This document shows positions 8,614-18,088 of a stretch of 64,000 bases of DNA, piece after piece. Source of the stretch: Paracoccus aminophilus JCM 7686 (lineage in GTDB: Bacteria > Pseudomonadota > Alphaproteobacteria > Rhodobacterales > Rhodobacteraceae); NCBI RefSeq assembly GCF_000444995.1, contig NC_022041.1, positions 1,152,001 through 1,216,000 of the forward strand, given 5' to 3'. A program made the translations under genes and the position numbers. Position 1 is the stretch's first letter; the number at the start of each line of letters is the position of its first letter. The notes under the pieces were generated by a model. It worked only from the letters and a program-made list of their open reading frames with translations, was not told where the DNA came from and did not search any database.

Positions 8614-9993
8614 ATGACGAAATCGAATTCCAGCCATATCAGCGACATTGCCCATCACCTCCATCCCTATACCAATGCGATCCGCCACGAATCCGTCGGC
8701 CCGATCGTGATGGAGCGGGGTGAGGGCATCTATGTCTATGACGATCAGGGCAACCGCTATATCGAGGGCCTCGCCGGGCTCTGGAGCGTGGGTGTCGGCT
8801 TTGGCGAAAAGCGTCTGGTCGAGGCGGCGCGCAAGCAGCTCGACGCGCTGCCCTTCTATCACACCTTCGCCCATAAATCGAACGGGCCCGCGATTGAACT
8901 GGCGGCGAAACTGGCCGAGATCACGCCCGAAGGTCTCAATCATGTCTTCTTCACCAACTCGGGCTCGGAAGGCAATGACACGGTCATCAAGATCGTCTGG
9001 TATTACAACAATGCCCTTGGCCGTCCGAAGAAGAAGAAATTCCTCGCCCGCACCGGGGCCTATCATGGCGTGACCATTGCCTCGGCCAGCCTCACCGGCC
9101 TGCCGAACAATCACCGCGATTTCGACCTGCCCGCGATCCCGGTCCATCACCTGACCTGCCCGCATTTCTACCGCTACGGCCAGCCTGGCGAGACCGAGGC
9201 GCAATTCTGCGACCGTCTGATCGCCGAGCTGGAAGAGGTCATCGCGCGCGAAGGCGCCGATACGATCGCGGCTTTCATTGGCGAGCCGATCATGTCGGCG
9301 GGCGGCGTTCTGCCGCCGCCCGAGGGCTATTGGGCCCGCGTGCAAGAGATCTGCCGCAAGAATGACATCCTCGTCGTCGCCGATGAGGTCATCACCGGCT
9401 TTGGCCGTCTCGGCACGGCGTTTGGCTCGGATTTCTACGGGATCAAACCCGATCTGATGACGCTCTCGAAACAGATCACCTCCTCTTATCAGCCGTTGGC
9501 TGCGGTGATGATCTCGGATGAGGTTTATCGGGTGATTGCCGAAAACAGCGGCAAGATCGGCACCTTCGGGCATGGCTATACCGCCTCGGGCCATCCGGTC
9601 GCGACGGCGGTCGGGCTTGAAAACGTCAAGATCATCGAAGAGCGCGGTCTGGTCGCGAATGCCGCTGCCATGGGCAAGATCCTGCACCAGCGGCTCGCGA
9701 AATTCCGCGACCATCCTCTGGTCGGCGAGGTCCGGGGCGCGGGGCTCTTGGCCGCGGTCGAGCTTGTCGCCGACAAGGACAGCCGCGCGAAATTCCCCGA
9801 GCCGGGCAAGGTCGGCGGGTGGTTCTTCAACCGCGCCCATAGCCACGGGCTCATCGTGCGCAATATCGGCGATGCGCTGGCCTTCTGCCCGCCGCTCATC
9901 ATCACCGAGGCGCAGATCGACGAGATGGTCAAAGCCTTCGAGATCACGCTCGACGAAACCGCCACATGGGTCGCAGCGGGAATGCCTGCCTGA
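8614..9993 (+). CDS. Class III PLP-dependent aminotransferase (omega-transaminase-like)
   Basis: A 459-residue fold-type I aminotransferase. The GSEGND segment near residue 117 binds the cofactor phosphate, the VVADEVITGFGR segment carries the conserved aspartate, and the PLP lysine is in LSKQITSSY near residue 290. The pattern fits the putrescine/taurine/beta-alanine:pyruvate omega-transaminases common in Rhodobacteraceae, but the amine donor cannot be fixed from sequence. It stands alone and is followed by a hairpin terminator. Confidence 0.9.
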   Translation: MTKSNSSHISDIAHHLHPYTNAIRHESVGPIVMERGEGIYVYDDQGNRYIEGLAGLWSVGVGFGEKRLVEAARKQLDALPFYHTFAHKSNGPAIELAAKLAEITPEGLNHVFFTNSGSEGNDTVIKIVWYYNNALGRPKKKKFLARTGAYHGVTIASASLTGLPNNHRDFDLPAIPVHHLTCPHFYRYGQPGETEAQFCDRLIAELEEVIAREGADTIAAFIGEPIMSAGGVLPPPEGYWARVQEICRKNDILVVADEVITGFGRLGTAFGSDFYGIKPDLMTLSKQITSSYQPLAAVMISDEVYRVIAENSGKIGTFGHGYTASGHPVATAVGLENVKIIEERGLVANAAAMGKILHQRLAKFRDHPLVGEVRGAGLLAAVELVADKDSRAKFPEPGKVGGWFFNRAHSHGLIVRNIGDALAFCPPLIITEAQIDEMVKAFEITLDETATWVAAGMPA

Positions 9994-10003
9994 TCTTGCC
10001 CTC

Positions 10004-10040
10004 GCCGGGCAGCGACATTCTCGCTGCCCGGCCTTTCTTC
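10004..10040 (+). terminator. Rho-independent terminator after the aminotransferase
   Basis: Eleven-base-pair stem GCCGGGCAGCG / CGCTGCCCGGC with a seven-base loop, followed by CTTTCTTC, located 11 bases after the stop. It also separates the convergent kinase gene. Confidence 0.75.
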
Positions 10041-10056
10041 CTCCGGCGGCGCTAGC

Positions 10057-10926
10057 TCAATCGGGCAGCGCCTCTTCGGCAAGGCGCACGCCCGCCGCTA
10101 GCGCCGCAAGCATGTCATTGCCCTCTGTCCGTGCCGCCAGATAACCTGCGTTGAAGCGATCCCGCGACGGATCGAGGTTGCTTGGGGCGGAGGCACAGCT
10201 GACCTCGCTGCGCCCGGCCTGCCAACCGACTACCGGCCCGGCATCGCAGCGCAGCACGATTTCCCGAACGCGGTGGCCTTGATAGCGCGCCAGCACCGCC
10301 TCGGTTGAGGCATCGCCAAAGGCGCGGATCTCGTCTTCGGCTGAGGTCAGGACCAGATCAGCCCCGCGCGCGGCCCGGCTGATCCAGCGGCACATCTGGC
10401 TTTGATCGCGCCAAACCTCGGGGCAAAGATGCGGGGCAAGAACGATCCGCGCGCCGCCTGCACGCGCCCGTGCAAGCGCGTCCAGAAGCTGCTCGCGGTC
10501 GCGGTCCCGCTCGAGAATGGCAAGCGTCATTCCGGTCAGATAGAGCTCCGGCGCCGCAGCTAAAGCCCGCGCGAGCCAGACCGGATCGCGCGCCAGAAGC
10601 CGCGCCGCCGACTGGTCGCGCCACGACGACAGCCGGTCCATGCCCGCACCCGGGCTGATCGCACAAACGCCGACGCTGCGGCTTGGATCTGTCGTGATCC
10701 AATCGGGGGAGATGCCCTGTGCGGCAATGAAAGCGCCCATCTCGCGCGAGATCGCATCCGTGCCGATCCGCGTGGCAAAGCCGACCCGGTGGCCCAGCCG
10801 CGCCAGAGCCTCGGCCGTCGCTAAGCTGTCGCCGATGAAGCGGCGCCGGAACGCCTCTTGGTCCCCGGCGAGGGGCGCGAATTCGACGATGCATTCGCCG
10901 ATGCAGAGGATGTCGAGGGCGGACAT
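10057..10926 (-). CDS. PfkB-family sugar kinase (KDG kinase-like) with altered active-site motif
   Basis: A 289-residue ribokinase-fold protein starting MSALDILCIGE. It resembles 2-dehydro-3-deoxygluconate kinase, with an N-terminal GECIVEFAP strand and a C-terminal DRFNAGYLAA motif. The usual DTTGAGDSFNAGYL is here LDPSRDRFNAGYL: the GAG anion hole is lost and the motif is two residues shorter, although the aspartate before xFN remains. The N-terminal GGDxxNxA motif is also changed to GDSLATAEA. It may be inactive or have altered function. It diverges from the rhodanese gene. Confidence 0.75.
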   Translation of the reverse strand: MSALDILCIGECIVEFAPLAGDQEAFRRRFIGDSLATAEALARLGHRVGFATRIGTDAISREMGAFIAAQGISPDWITTDPSRSVGVCAISPGAGMDRLSSWRDQSAARLLARDPVWLARALAAAPELYLTGMTLAILERDRDREQLLDALARARAGGARIVLAPHLCPEVWRDQSQMCRWISRAARGADLVLTSAEDEIRAFGDASTEAVLARYQGHRVREIVLRCDAGPVVGWQAGRSEVSCASAPSNLDPSRDRFNAGYLAARTEGNDMLAALAAGVRLAEEALPD

Positions 10927-11047
10927 GAGGGCTCCTGCTCGTCGAGGGGTTTGGCGCGCGAAGATGCCGCCAGTGGCGCGGGACTTGCAAGAGAGGGCAT
11001 CGGGGCGCAGGCTGAGCGGGGCAACACCGATCCAAGGAGGAGGGGAG

Positions 11048-11434
11048 ATGGCCAAGGGTTATAAAGACATGCTGGCCGAGGCGGATGCGCTGGTCCATTC
11101 CGTCACGCCCGAGGAAACCGGGCCCAGACCGGCTGCCGATCTGGTGCTGGTCGATATCCGCGACCCGCGCGAACTGGCGCGTGAGGGCATGATCCCCGGC
11201 GCCTTCCATGCGCCGCGCGGGATGCTTGAATTCTGGATCGACCCGGAAAGCCCCTATCACAAGCCGCGATTTGCCGAAGGCAAAACCTATGTCTTCTATT
11301 GCGCCTCGGGCTGGCGCTCGCTTCTGGCGGCGCGGCTGGCTCAAGAGATGGGGCTCGAGGCGCGCAGTCTTCGCGGCGGGTTCACGGCATGGAAAGCGGC
11401 AGGCCTGCCGGTCGAGACGTCCGAGGAGGCCTAG
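11048..11434 (+). CDS. Rhodanese-like domain protein
   Basis: A 128-residue single-domain rhodanese. The start follows a strong ribosome site (AAGGAGGAGGGGAG). The conserved VDIRDPREL (CH2A-like) motif is near residue 35, and the active-site loop YCASGWRS carries the cysteine at 85, the persulfide carrier. Probably a cytoplasmic sulfurtransferase; the sulfur acceptor is unknown. It diverges from the PfkB kinase gene with a 121-base gap. Confidence 0.88.
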   Translation: MAKGYKDMLAEADALVHSVTPEETGPRPAADLVLVDIRDPRELAREGMIPGAFHAPRGMLEFWIDPESPYHKPRFAEGKTYVFYCASGWRSLLAARLAQEMGLEARSLRGGFTAWKAAGLPVETSEEA

Positions 11435-11462
11435 CCGGTGAGAGGCAGCTGACTGCAGCCCG

Positions 11463-11876
11463 TCAGGGCACCGCGATCTCGACCGAGACGGTCGTCGTCT
11501 CGGAGGTCGCATTGACGGGGGCGGGCGGCATTTTGGGCATTTGCCCAGCCGCCTTGAGAACTTTGCGGTCAAGCTCCGCCGCGCCAGAGCTTTTCGCGAC
11601 ATGCAGCTCGCTGATCGTGCCATCTGTGGCGACACTGAAGCCGATCGTCACCACACGGTTGTGGCCGAAATCCGCAGCCGAAAGAAGCGGCCTGAGTCTC
11701 ACCCGAATCTGGGTCTGGAACCGCAACTGGATCTGGCGCTTCCAATCTGCCTTGTCTTTGGCCTGCGGGGTCAATTGGGCATAGGGCTCGGCCTGCGCCG
11801 GGGTGGTGATCGCGGCGGGCGCGATGGCAAGGGCCACGGCAAGCATCCGGGCGAGCAGGGCGTGAGGTCGGGTCAT
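11463..11876 (-). CDS. Secreted TonB C-terminal-domain protein
   Basis: A 137-residue protein with a cleavable signal peptide (hydrophobic segment about residues 10-24, cleavage likely after TPAQA) and a TonB C-terminal-like domain with VVTIGFSVATDGTI and a late LKAAGQMPKMPP segment. A normal TonB has an N-terminal anchor and a proline-rich spanner; both are absent, so a soluble periplasmic protein is more likely than an energy transducer. Convergent with the rhodanese gene, 28 bases apart. Confidence 0.75.
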   Translation of the reverse strand: MTRPHALLARMLAVALAIAPAAITTPAQAEPYAQLTPQAKDKADWKRQIQLRFQTQIRVRLRPLLSAADFGHNRVVTIGFSVATDGTISELHVAKSSGAAELDRKVLKAAGQMPKMPPAPVNATSETTTVSVEIAVP

Positions 11877-11979
11877 GGGCGGCTCCTTGGCATTTGCGCG
11901 AGCTTAGCGGGGGGCAGGCCGGGGTTTCCACCATATTCCAGAAGCTTGCGCCTTTTCGCCAGCCTTCGCGGGCCGTGGC

Positions 11980-12873
11980 TCACGCGATCGGGGAATTGTC
12001 GCGCGTGACCTCCCAGACGCGATCAAGAAAGCCGCGCGCGCGCTCGGTGTTGCGGTAGAGGCGGACCTCAAGCTCGAAGCTTTCGCCAAGCCGGGTCAGG
12101 CGGCCAAGCGCCAGATCATCCTCGATCAGCGATTGCGGCAGCCAGGCGAGCCCAAGCCCTTCGCGCGCCATTGCCCGCAGCGCCTCGGCCATGGAGTTCT
12201 CGTTCACATGGATCAGATAGGTCGGCACCGACCCCGGCCGCCCCTGCGCGATCTTGGCCATCAGCCCAAGAAACGAGCCGCGCGAATATTGCAGCAAGGG
12301 CAAGGGCCGCCCGTCGCGGGCCAGTTGCTCTGCCAGCGCGGGCGTCGCCACCGGCACAAGGTGATCGCGGGCAATCGTCAGGAACGGATAGGTCTGCTCC
12401 GAGAGGTTAATCGGCACCTCGGGGTGATAGAAGGTCATGAAGAAATCATAACCGCCCTCGGTCAGCGCATGGAGACAGGTGTTGAAATTGTCAGGCAGAA
12501 CCTTGCTCGTGAAGGGGCCGAGCTTGGTTTGCAGGACCGAAATCCACTTTGGCAGCACGCTTTGGGCAATCGTATGGAGGGCGGTGACCGAAAGCGAGGG
12601 CATCCGCGTGCCTTTGCGCGCGCCTTGCAGATTGTCGCGCGCCGCGGCCAGCGCCGCCACGACCTCTTGCGCGGTTTCCAGAAACTGCTTGCCCTCGGCG
12701 GTCAGCGCCACCGGATAGACGCTGCGATCAAGCAGATCGGTGCCGAGCCAGATTTCCAGCGCGCGGATGCGGCGGCTGAAGGCGGGCTGGGTGACATTGC
12801 GCTCTTCGGCCGAGCGCGAAAAGCTGCGGGTCGCGGCCAGCGAGAGGAAATCCTCGAGCCATTTGAGTTCCAT
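11980..12873 (-). CDS. LysR-family transcriptional regulator
   Basis: A 297-residue LysR protein beginning MELKWLEDFLSLAATRSFSR, a typical winged helix-turn-helix, followed by a LysR substrate-binding domain. The start has an AAGGGGAGGT ribosome site. It lies 85 bases downstream of cobF in the same direction. No clear cognate target is visible; a link to cobalamin synthesis is possible but not supported by any site. Confidence 0.92.
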   Translation of the reverse strand: MELKWLEDFLSLAATRSFSRSAEERNVTQPAFSRRIRALEIWLGTDLLDRSVYPVALTAEGKQFLETAQEVVAALAAARDNLQGARKGTRMPSLSVTALHTIAQSVLPKWISVLQTKLGPFTSKVLPDNFNTCLHALTEGGYDFFMTFYHPEVPINLSEQTYPFLTIARDHLVPVATPALAEQLARDGRPLPLLQYSRGSFLGLMAKIAQGRPGSVPTYLIHVNENSMAEALRAMAREGLGLAWLPQSLIEDDLALGRLTRLGESFELEVRLYRNTERARGFLDRVWEVTRDNSPIA

Positions 12874-12958
12874 ACCCGCGACCTCCCCTTGGTTTGCCGA
12901 GTGGTAAAGAAAAGCGGCGCGCGGGAAAACCGCGAAAGCGTCGCGGAGGAGGCCAAAA

Positions 12959-13690
12959 TCAGGGGCGGCGCAGGAGATACAGATCCATGATCCAGCCATG
13001 CTGGGCGCGCAGCGCGGCGCGGGTTGTGGCGATCTCGTCTCTCAGATCGCCCAGCCGCCCGGCGATCAGCGCCTCCTCTTCCATGCCAAGATAAGCGCCC
13101 CACCAGATCAGGCAATCCTCGGGCTGGTCCGCCAGCGTCGAGCCGTCGTCGAGAAACACCGCCAGCGTGGCGATCCCCTCGGGCCAGCCCTTTTCGCGCA
13201 AGACGCGCGCGGGCAGGATCGCCACGGCATCGCCCAAGCCATTCAGGGGAATGCGATGGGCGGCGGTCAGCATCGAGAGCGAGGTGATCCCGGGCACGAC
13301 CCGGATTTCCGGCGCGGGGCTGATCCGGGCGGCGATGCGCAACGTGCTGTCGTAAAGCGAGGGATCGCCCCAGACCAGCAGGGCCACATGCTCGGGATGG
13401 CCTGCCTGCGCGATCTCGGACAGCCAGCAAGCCGCGATCTCGTCGTGCCAGTCGTTCACGCCCGCCAGATAGCCCTGATCCTTGCGCCGCTTCGGCATGG
13501 CAAAGCTGCGTTGCGGGACCGTTCGGGTCAAATGGCGCGCAAGCAGCTTTGCGCGCAGATGGGCGAGTGCGGCTTTCTCTTCGCCCTTGTCGGGCAGAAG
13601 GATCAGATCGGCGCGATTGAGCGCGGCAATCGCCTCGATGGTCAGATGGTCGGGATTGCCGCAGCCGATGCCAATCAGCGAAAGCTTCAT
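12959..13690 (-). CDS. cobF: Precorrin-6A synthase (deacetylating)
   Basis: C-1 methyltransferase of the aerobic cobalamin pathway; uses S-adenosylmethionine and releases acetate from precorrin-5. The 243-residue protein has the N-terminal IGIGCGNPDHLTIEAI signature of CobF and the tetrapyrrole methylase motifs VWGDPSLYD and VVPGITS. Its ATG overlaps the cobB stop by four bases. Last gene of the cobL-cobE-cobM-cobB-cobF run. Confidence 0.95.
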   Translation of the reverse strand: MKLSLIGIGCGNPDHLTIEAIAALNRADLILLPDKGEEKAALAHLRAKLLARHLTRTVPQRSFAMPKRRKDQGYLAGVNDWHDEIAACWLSEIAQAGHPEHVALLVWGDPSLYDSTLRIAARISPAPEIRVVPGITSLSMLTAAHRIPLNGLGDAVAILPARVLREKGWPEGIATLAVFLDDGSTLADQPEDCLIWWGAYLGMEEEALIAGRLGDLRDEIATTRAALRAQHGWIMDLYLLRRP

Positions 13691-15000
13691 CGCCGGTCCT
13701 CAGCGATCATGTGGAAGAAGCTGCCGGTGACCAGCCCCCGGCGCGAGCCGGTTTGCGTGACCTCGGCCCCAGTCGCATCGCTGACGCGGGCCAAAGGCGC
13801 ATCGGGCTGGGCGAGGATGGTCGAATAATGGAACTCATGCCCGCGCAGGCGGGTGCCTGCCGGGATCGCGCCAATCGGGGCTTCCAGCGTGGCCAGACGG
13901 TAGCCCAAGTTGAGCTTGCGCTTCGCAAATGAGGTTTGCAGCCCCAAAAGCCCGGCCATCCGATGCGGCGTGCCCTCCTTGTCGGTCAGGCTTTCGCCTA
14001 GAACCATATAGCCGCCGCATTCGCCATGCACCGGCTTCGTCGCGGCAAAGCGGCGCAGCCCGTCAAGGAAGCGGCTGGCCGCCGCGATGCGGCCCGCATG
14101 CAGCTCCGGGTAGCCGCCGGGCAGCCAGACCAGATCGGCGCTGGGGTCCGGGGCCTCATCGGCAAGGGGCGAGAAGGGCAAAAGCTCGGCCCCCTCGGCC
14201 CGCCAGAGCCGCGCGAGATGGGGGTAAAGGAAGCTGAAGGCCACGTCCTGCGCGACGGCAATGCGCTGCGCGGGCGGGGCGAGATGGGCGGTGAGCGTCA
14301 GCACATTGGTGCCGACCATACCAACCGCGCCCCGGATCGCATCGAGATCGACATGCTGCGAGAGCATCGCGGCGTAATCGCCAATCGCCGCTTCGAGCGA
14401 GGGATGCTCGACCGCCTGGACAAGGCCGAGATGACGCTCGGCCAGCACCAGATCGGACCGGCGCGGCAGGCAGCCAAAGACCGTGATCCCGGCCCGCGCC
14501 ATGGCGTCACGCAGCAGGCTTTCGTGGCGGGGCGAGTTCACCCGGTTCAGGATCACCCCGGCAAAGGGCAGGCCCTTTTCGAGGCTGGCAAAGCCAAGCG
14601 CGGTCGCCGCCGCCGATTGCGCCTGTCCCGAGGCGTCAATCACCAGCACCACCGGCCAGCCCATGCGCCGCGCAATGCTGGCGCTCGAGCCATTCGAATA
14701 GGCGCCGGGCTGGATCACGCCGTCGAACAGCCCCATCGAGCCCTCGGCGATGACCAGATCGGCGCCGCGCGCCTCAAGGCCCATCGCGTCGATCATCGCG
14801 CCGTCCATGGCCCAGCCGTCGAGGTTGAAGCTCTCGCGACCCGCCGCCGCCAGATGGAAGGCGGGGTCGATGTAATCAGGGCCGCATTTGAAGGGCTGAA
14901 CCGTCAGGCCCCGGTCGCGGAAGGCGCGCAGAAGGCCCAGCATGACGGTGGTCTTGCCGGTGCCCGAGGCCGGGGCGGCGATGAGGATTCCGGGGGTCAT
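13687..15000 (-). CDS. cobB: Cobyrinate a,c-diamide synthase (hydrogenobyrinate type)
   Basis: Glutamine- and ATP-dependent amidation of side chains a and c. The 437-residue protein starts [18 protein letters not shown] (P-loop about residues 9-17) and ends with a class I glutamine amidotransferase domain with the cysteine in [13 protein letters not shown] and the histidine in GHEFHYS. The ATG overlaps the cobM stop by four bases; the longer in-frame extension is a shadow of cobM. In the aerobic pathway the substrate would be hydrogenobyrinic acid. Confidence 0.95.
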   Translation of the reverse strand: MTPGILIAAPASGTGKTTVMLGLLRAFRDRGLTVQPFKCGPDYIDPAFHLAAAGRESFNLDGWAMDGAMIDAMGLEARGADLVIAEGSMGLFDGVIQPGAYSNGSSASIARRMGWPVVLVIDASGQAQSAAATALGFASLEKGLPFAGVILNRVNSPRHESLLRDAMARAGITVFGCLPRRSDLVLAERHLGLVQAVEHPSLEAAIGDYAAMLSQHVDLDAIRGAVGMVGTNVLTLTAHLAPPAQRIAVAQDVAFSFLYPHLARLWRAEGAELLPFSPLADEAPDPSADLVWLPGGYPELHAGRIAAASRFLDGLRRFAATKPVHGECGGYMVLGESLTDKEGTPHRMAGLLGLQTSFAKRKLNLGYRLATLEAPIGAIPAGTRLRGHEFHYSTILAQPDAPLARVSDATGAEVTQTGSRRGLVTGSFFHMIAEDRR

Positions 15001-15788
15001 TCGCGGCCCTCGGGAAAGCGCGGCGCGGCCCCGACCGGGCGGAAGCGGCGGTCGTAATCGCCCGCGTAAAGGCGGCTCTCGCCAAAGCCATCGGGCGCTT
15101 CGGCCAGATTGCGCCCGACGAGGATCAGCGCGGTGCGCTCGGATCCCTTCGCCGCGAGCGTCGCAAGTTCGGCCAAAGTGCCGCGCTCGATCTGCTGGTC
15201 GGGCCAGCTCGCGCGCCAGACCACCGCAACCGGGCAATCGCCGCGCAGATAGGGGATCAGGCGGCGCTGGACCTCATCGGAGACATGGATTGAGAGATGG
15301 ATTGCCAGCGTCGCGCCGGTCGCGGCAAAAGCTTCAAGCGTCTCGCCTTCGGGCAGCGCGGTCGCCCGCCCCGAGGTTCGCGTCAGGATCACCGATTGCG
15401 CCTGACCGGGCAGGGTCAGCTCGGCCCCAAGCGCGGCAGCGGCTGCCGCAAAGGAGGGCACGCCCGGCGTCACATCATAGGGGATCCCCAGCTCGCGCAG
15501 GCGGCGCAGCTGCTCGCCCATCGCCGACCAGACCGACAGATCGCCCGAATGCAGCCGGGCGATGTCATGGCCCTCGGCATGGGCGCGGGCGATCTCGGCC
15601 ATGATCTCGTCAAGCGAGAGGGACGCCGTGTTCACGATCCGCGCACCCTCGGGGCAATGGCCCAGCACCTCGGCGGGGATCAGCGAGCCCGCGTAAAGAC
15701 AGACCGGGCAGGCGGCGATCAGGCGTGCGGCCCGCAGGGTCAGCAGATCGGGCGCGCCGGGGCCTGCTCCGATGAAATGGACGGTCAA
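14997..15788 (-). CDS. cobM: Precorrin-4 C11-methyltransferase
   Basis: SAM-dependent methylation of precorrin-4 to precorrin-5. The 263-residue tetrapyrrole methylase has [15 protein letters not shown] at the N-terminus, HSGDLSVW and VTPGVPSF motifs and the ILTRTSG segment typical of CobM/CbiF. It overlaps cobE and cobB by four bases at each end, so the genes are translationally coupled. Confidence 0.96.
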   Translation of the reverse strand: MTVHFIGAGPGAPDLLTLRAARLIAACPVCLYAGSLIPAEVLGHCPEGARIVNTASLSLDEIMAEIARAHAEGHDIARLHSGDLSVWSAMGEQLRRLRELGIPYDVTPGVPSFAAAAAALGAELTLPGQAQSVILTRTSGRATALPEGETLEAFAATGATLAIHLSIHVSDEVQRRLIPYLRGDCPVAVVWRASWPDQQIERGTLAELATLAAKGSERTALILVGRNLAEAPDGFGESRLYAGDYDRRFRPVGAAPRFPEGRE

Positions 15789-16159
15789 GCTGGGTTCCTT
15801 TCAGCGAAGGCGATGGTGGCGCGGCCCGAGTGGGCGATCTGGCGCGGCCCGGTCAGCCGGGCGCCGGGACCGGCGGCAAGCAGCGCGCAGGCCTCGGCCA
15901 GCGAGCCGGTGCCAAAACGCGCGATCTGACCCGGCGAGCGGGTGAGGGTGGGCACCGCGGCCAAATCCGCGCGTGCGATTTCGCGAAGCGGCAGGCCGGT
16001 TTCGCGGCAAAGCGCGGCAAGGGCCGGGTGGCGGGCTTTTTCGGCAAGGGTCGCAAGCCCCGCAAGCGGCGCGGGGGCCAGCGCCAGCAGATCGCGCAGA
16101 TCGTCGGGCAGGGCGGCCTCGCGCAGGCCGATCCCGGCGAAGAGGTCGGGGGCGGTCAT
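15785..16159 (-). CDS. cobE: Cobalamin biosynthesis protein CobE (CbiG C-terminal domain)
   Basis: A 124-residue protein of the CobE/GbiG C-terminal family, with GIGLREAA and LFAGIG segments near the start and the [14 protein letters not shown] end. The start at 16159 overlaps the cobL stop by four bases (ATGA); an ATG 15 bases upstream is possible. The exact role of CobE in the aerobic pathway is not settled. Confidence 0.85.
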   Translation of the reverse strand: MTAPDLFAGIGLREAALPDDLRDLLALAPAPLAGLATLAEKARHPALAALCRETGLPLREIARADLAAVPTLTRSPGQIARFGTGSLAEACALLAAGPGARLTGPRQIAHSGRATIAFAERNPA

Positions 16160-17343
16160 AGCTGGGTGATCCATTGCGTAACCGGCCGCGTCGCCTTCCA
16201 GCCGCGCATCGTGCCCAGAGGGGCGGCCTCGGACAGCTCGACCCGCAAGAGCCGGCCCTCGTCTTGCGCCAGCCGCACCAGAAGCGATTCGGTTTCAAGC
16301 GTCACCGCATTGACCACCAGCCGCGCGCCTTTGGCATGTTTGCGCAAGAGCGCGAAAAGCGTCTCGGAAAAGCCGCCGCCGACGAAAACCGCATCGGGGT
16401 GGGGCAGGGTGGCCAGCAGCGCCTGATGGTCGCCCTCTTCCAGCACCATGCGCGCGCCAAGGCCGAAGCTTGCGATATTGGCGGCGATATTGCGCGCGCG
16501 CGGCGCCTGCGATTCGACCGCAATGGCGCGCCCGCCCAGACGGCACCATTCGACCGAGATCGAGCCAGAGCCCGCGCCGAGATCCCACAAGAGCTCGTCG
16601 CGGCGGGGCGCGAGTGCGGCGAGCGTCAGCGCCCGGATCGGGGCCTTGGTGATCTGGCCGTCATGGGCATAGGCGCGCTCGGGCCGCCCGGCGGCGCGCG
16701 AGCTTGCATCTGCGGCAAGGATCTGCAGCGCGACGGCAACCGGGGCCTGATAGGCCTCGGTCGCGGCATAGGGGGTGATGCGCTCGGCCGGGCCATCGAG
16801 CCGCTCGAGCACGGTCATCGCCGCCGTCACCTGCCAGCTCGCAAGCTGGCGCGCGAGCGTATGGACCGCCGCACCGTCGCGCATGAGCAGGATCAGCCGC
16901 GCGCCGGTGCTGGCCTCGTCGCGAATGGTCTCGAAAGGCGCGGCATGAAGCGCGCGGCAGATCGTCTCCTCAAGCGGCCAGCCAAGCGCATTCGCAGCGA
17001 GCGAAAAGGTCGAGGGCGCGGGCAGGCTCACCCATTCGCCGGGCGTCAGCGCCTGCGAGAGCACCCGCCCCGCGCCATGCGAAAAGGGATCGCCCGAGGC
17101 CAGCGCCACGACATTTTGTCCCCGCGTTTCCAGCACGGGCTCGATCGAGAAGGGCATGGGCCAAGGCCGACCGCGCGCGCCTGCGCCGACCAGTTCGAGA
17201 TGACGCGGGCCGCCAAAGATGATATCGGCAGCCTCGATTGCGGCGCGGGCGCGGGCGCCAAGGGCCTCGGCCCCGGCCTCCTGCACGCCGACGATCGTGA
17301 GCCAGGGGCCTTTGTTCGGAGACGTCATCATGTCAGCGGCCAT
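16156..17343 (-). CDS. cobL: Precorrin-6Y C5,15-methyltransferase (decarboxylating)
   Basis: Bifunctional enzyme: N-terminal C5 methyltransferase (about residues 10-200; ASGDPFSHGAG, PAPSTFSLA) and C-terminal C15 methyltransferase/decarboxylase with the SAM-binding LLWDLGAGSGSISVEWCR. Length about 395 residues, as for CobL. Several ATGs are available (17352, 17343, 17331, 17328). The one at 17343 has AAGG about nine bases upstream and is preferred. All lie on top of or within 15 bases of the divergent cobK start. Confidence 0.94.
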   Translation of the reverse strand: MAADMMTSPNKGPWLTIVGVQEAGAEALGARARAAIEAADIIFGGPRHLELVGAGARGRPWPMPFSIEPVLETRGQNVVALASGDPFSHGAGRVLSQALTPGEWVSLPAPSTFSLAANALGWPLEETICRALHAAPFETIRDEASTGARLILLMRDGAAVHTLARQLASWQVTAAMTVLERLDGPAERITPYAATEAYQAPVAVALQILAADASSRAAGRPERAYAHDGQITKAPIRALTLAALAPRRDELLWDLGAGSGSISVEWCRLGGRAIAVESQAPRARNIAANIASFGLGARMVLEEGDHQALLATLPHPDAVFVGGGFSETLFALLRKHAKGARLVVNAVTLETESLLVRLAQDEGRLLRVELSEAAPLGTMRGWKATRPVTQWITQL

Positions 17344-18088
17344 GTCTCGCATCCTTCTTCTGGGCGGCTCGGCCGAGGCGGGCGCTTTGGCCGAGCAACT
17401 GGCCGAGGCGGGGATCCCGGCGGTCTATTCCTATGCGGGCGCGGTGGCGCGGCCCAAGGCTCAGCCCTTGCCGCAGCGCATCGGCGGATTTGGTGGGCTC
17501 GATGGGCTGTGCGCCTATTGCGCGGCAGAAGGCATCACGGCGATCATTGATGCGACCCATCCCTTTGCCGCGCGCATGAGCAATACCGCCGTTGCGGCCG
17601 CCGCGCGCCTGAACCTGCCGCTGATCGCGCTCGAGCGCGCGCCTTGGGAGCGCCTGCCCGGCGACAATTGGCACGAGGTCGCTGATATGGCCGAGGCCGC
17701 GCGCCACCTGATCGGGCCGCGCATCTTTCTGGGCATCGGCCGCAATGAGCTGGCGGCTTTTGCGAATGCTCCGGGCCATTTCCTGCTGCGTCTGGTCGAT
17801 GCGCCGGAAAGCCCGCCCTTGCCGCGTGCCGATTGGATCGTGGCGCGCGGGCCTTTCCGCTTCGAGGATGATCTGGCGCTTTTGCGCGATCACGCGATCA
17901 CCTGCGTCGTCAGCAAAAATGCGGGCGGGAGCGGCGCCTATGCCAAGATTGCCGCCGCGCGCGCGCTTGGCCTGACGGTCGTGATGATCCGCCGCCCCGA
18001 AATCGCGCTGCGCCTCCGGGTCGAGACGGTCGCAGAGGTCATGGGCTGGCTCGCCGCTCATGCCTGCTCCCAGCTGCGGGGGGTATAG
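17330..18088 (+). CDS. cobK: Precorrin-6A reductase
   Basis: NADPH-dependent reduction of precorrin-6A to 6B. The 252-residue protein has the N-terminal ILLLGGSAEA motif, IIDATHPFA near residue 75 and VVSKNAGGSGAYAKI near 205, all CobK signatures. The start at 17330 has GGAG eight bases upstream; an in-frame ATG at 17342 is the alternative. It is the only cob gene here on the plus strand within the minus-strand run: it overlaps the cobL start region head to head and cobJ tail to tail by 31 bases, so any promoter must lie inside cobL. Confidence 0.94.
   Translation: MSAAMSRILLLGGSAEAGALAEQLAEAGIPAVYSYAGAVARPKAQPLPQRIGGFGGLDGLCAYCAAEGITAIIDATHPFAARMSNTAVAAAARLNLPLIALERAPWERLPGDNWHEVADMAEAARHLIGPRIFLGIGRNELAAFANAPGHFLLRLVDAPESPPLPRADWIVARGPFRFEDDLALLRDHAITCVVSKNAGGSGAYAKIAAARALGLTVVMIRRPEIALRLRVETVAEVMGWLAAHACSQLRGV

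Noticed and set aside
8431..9846. 471-codon minus-strand open frame opposite the aminotransferase
   Set aside because: No domain and on top of a gene with clear PLP motifs; GC-bias artefact.
10045..10062. tRNA-like D-loop sequence (GCTAGCTCAATCGGGCAG)
   Set aside because: It lies at the end of the kinase gene and has no acceptor or anticodon stem around it.
10358..11635. 425-codon minus-strand frame over kinase and rhodanese
   Set aside because: Crosses two real genes; composition is that of a frame-shadow.
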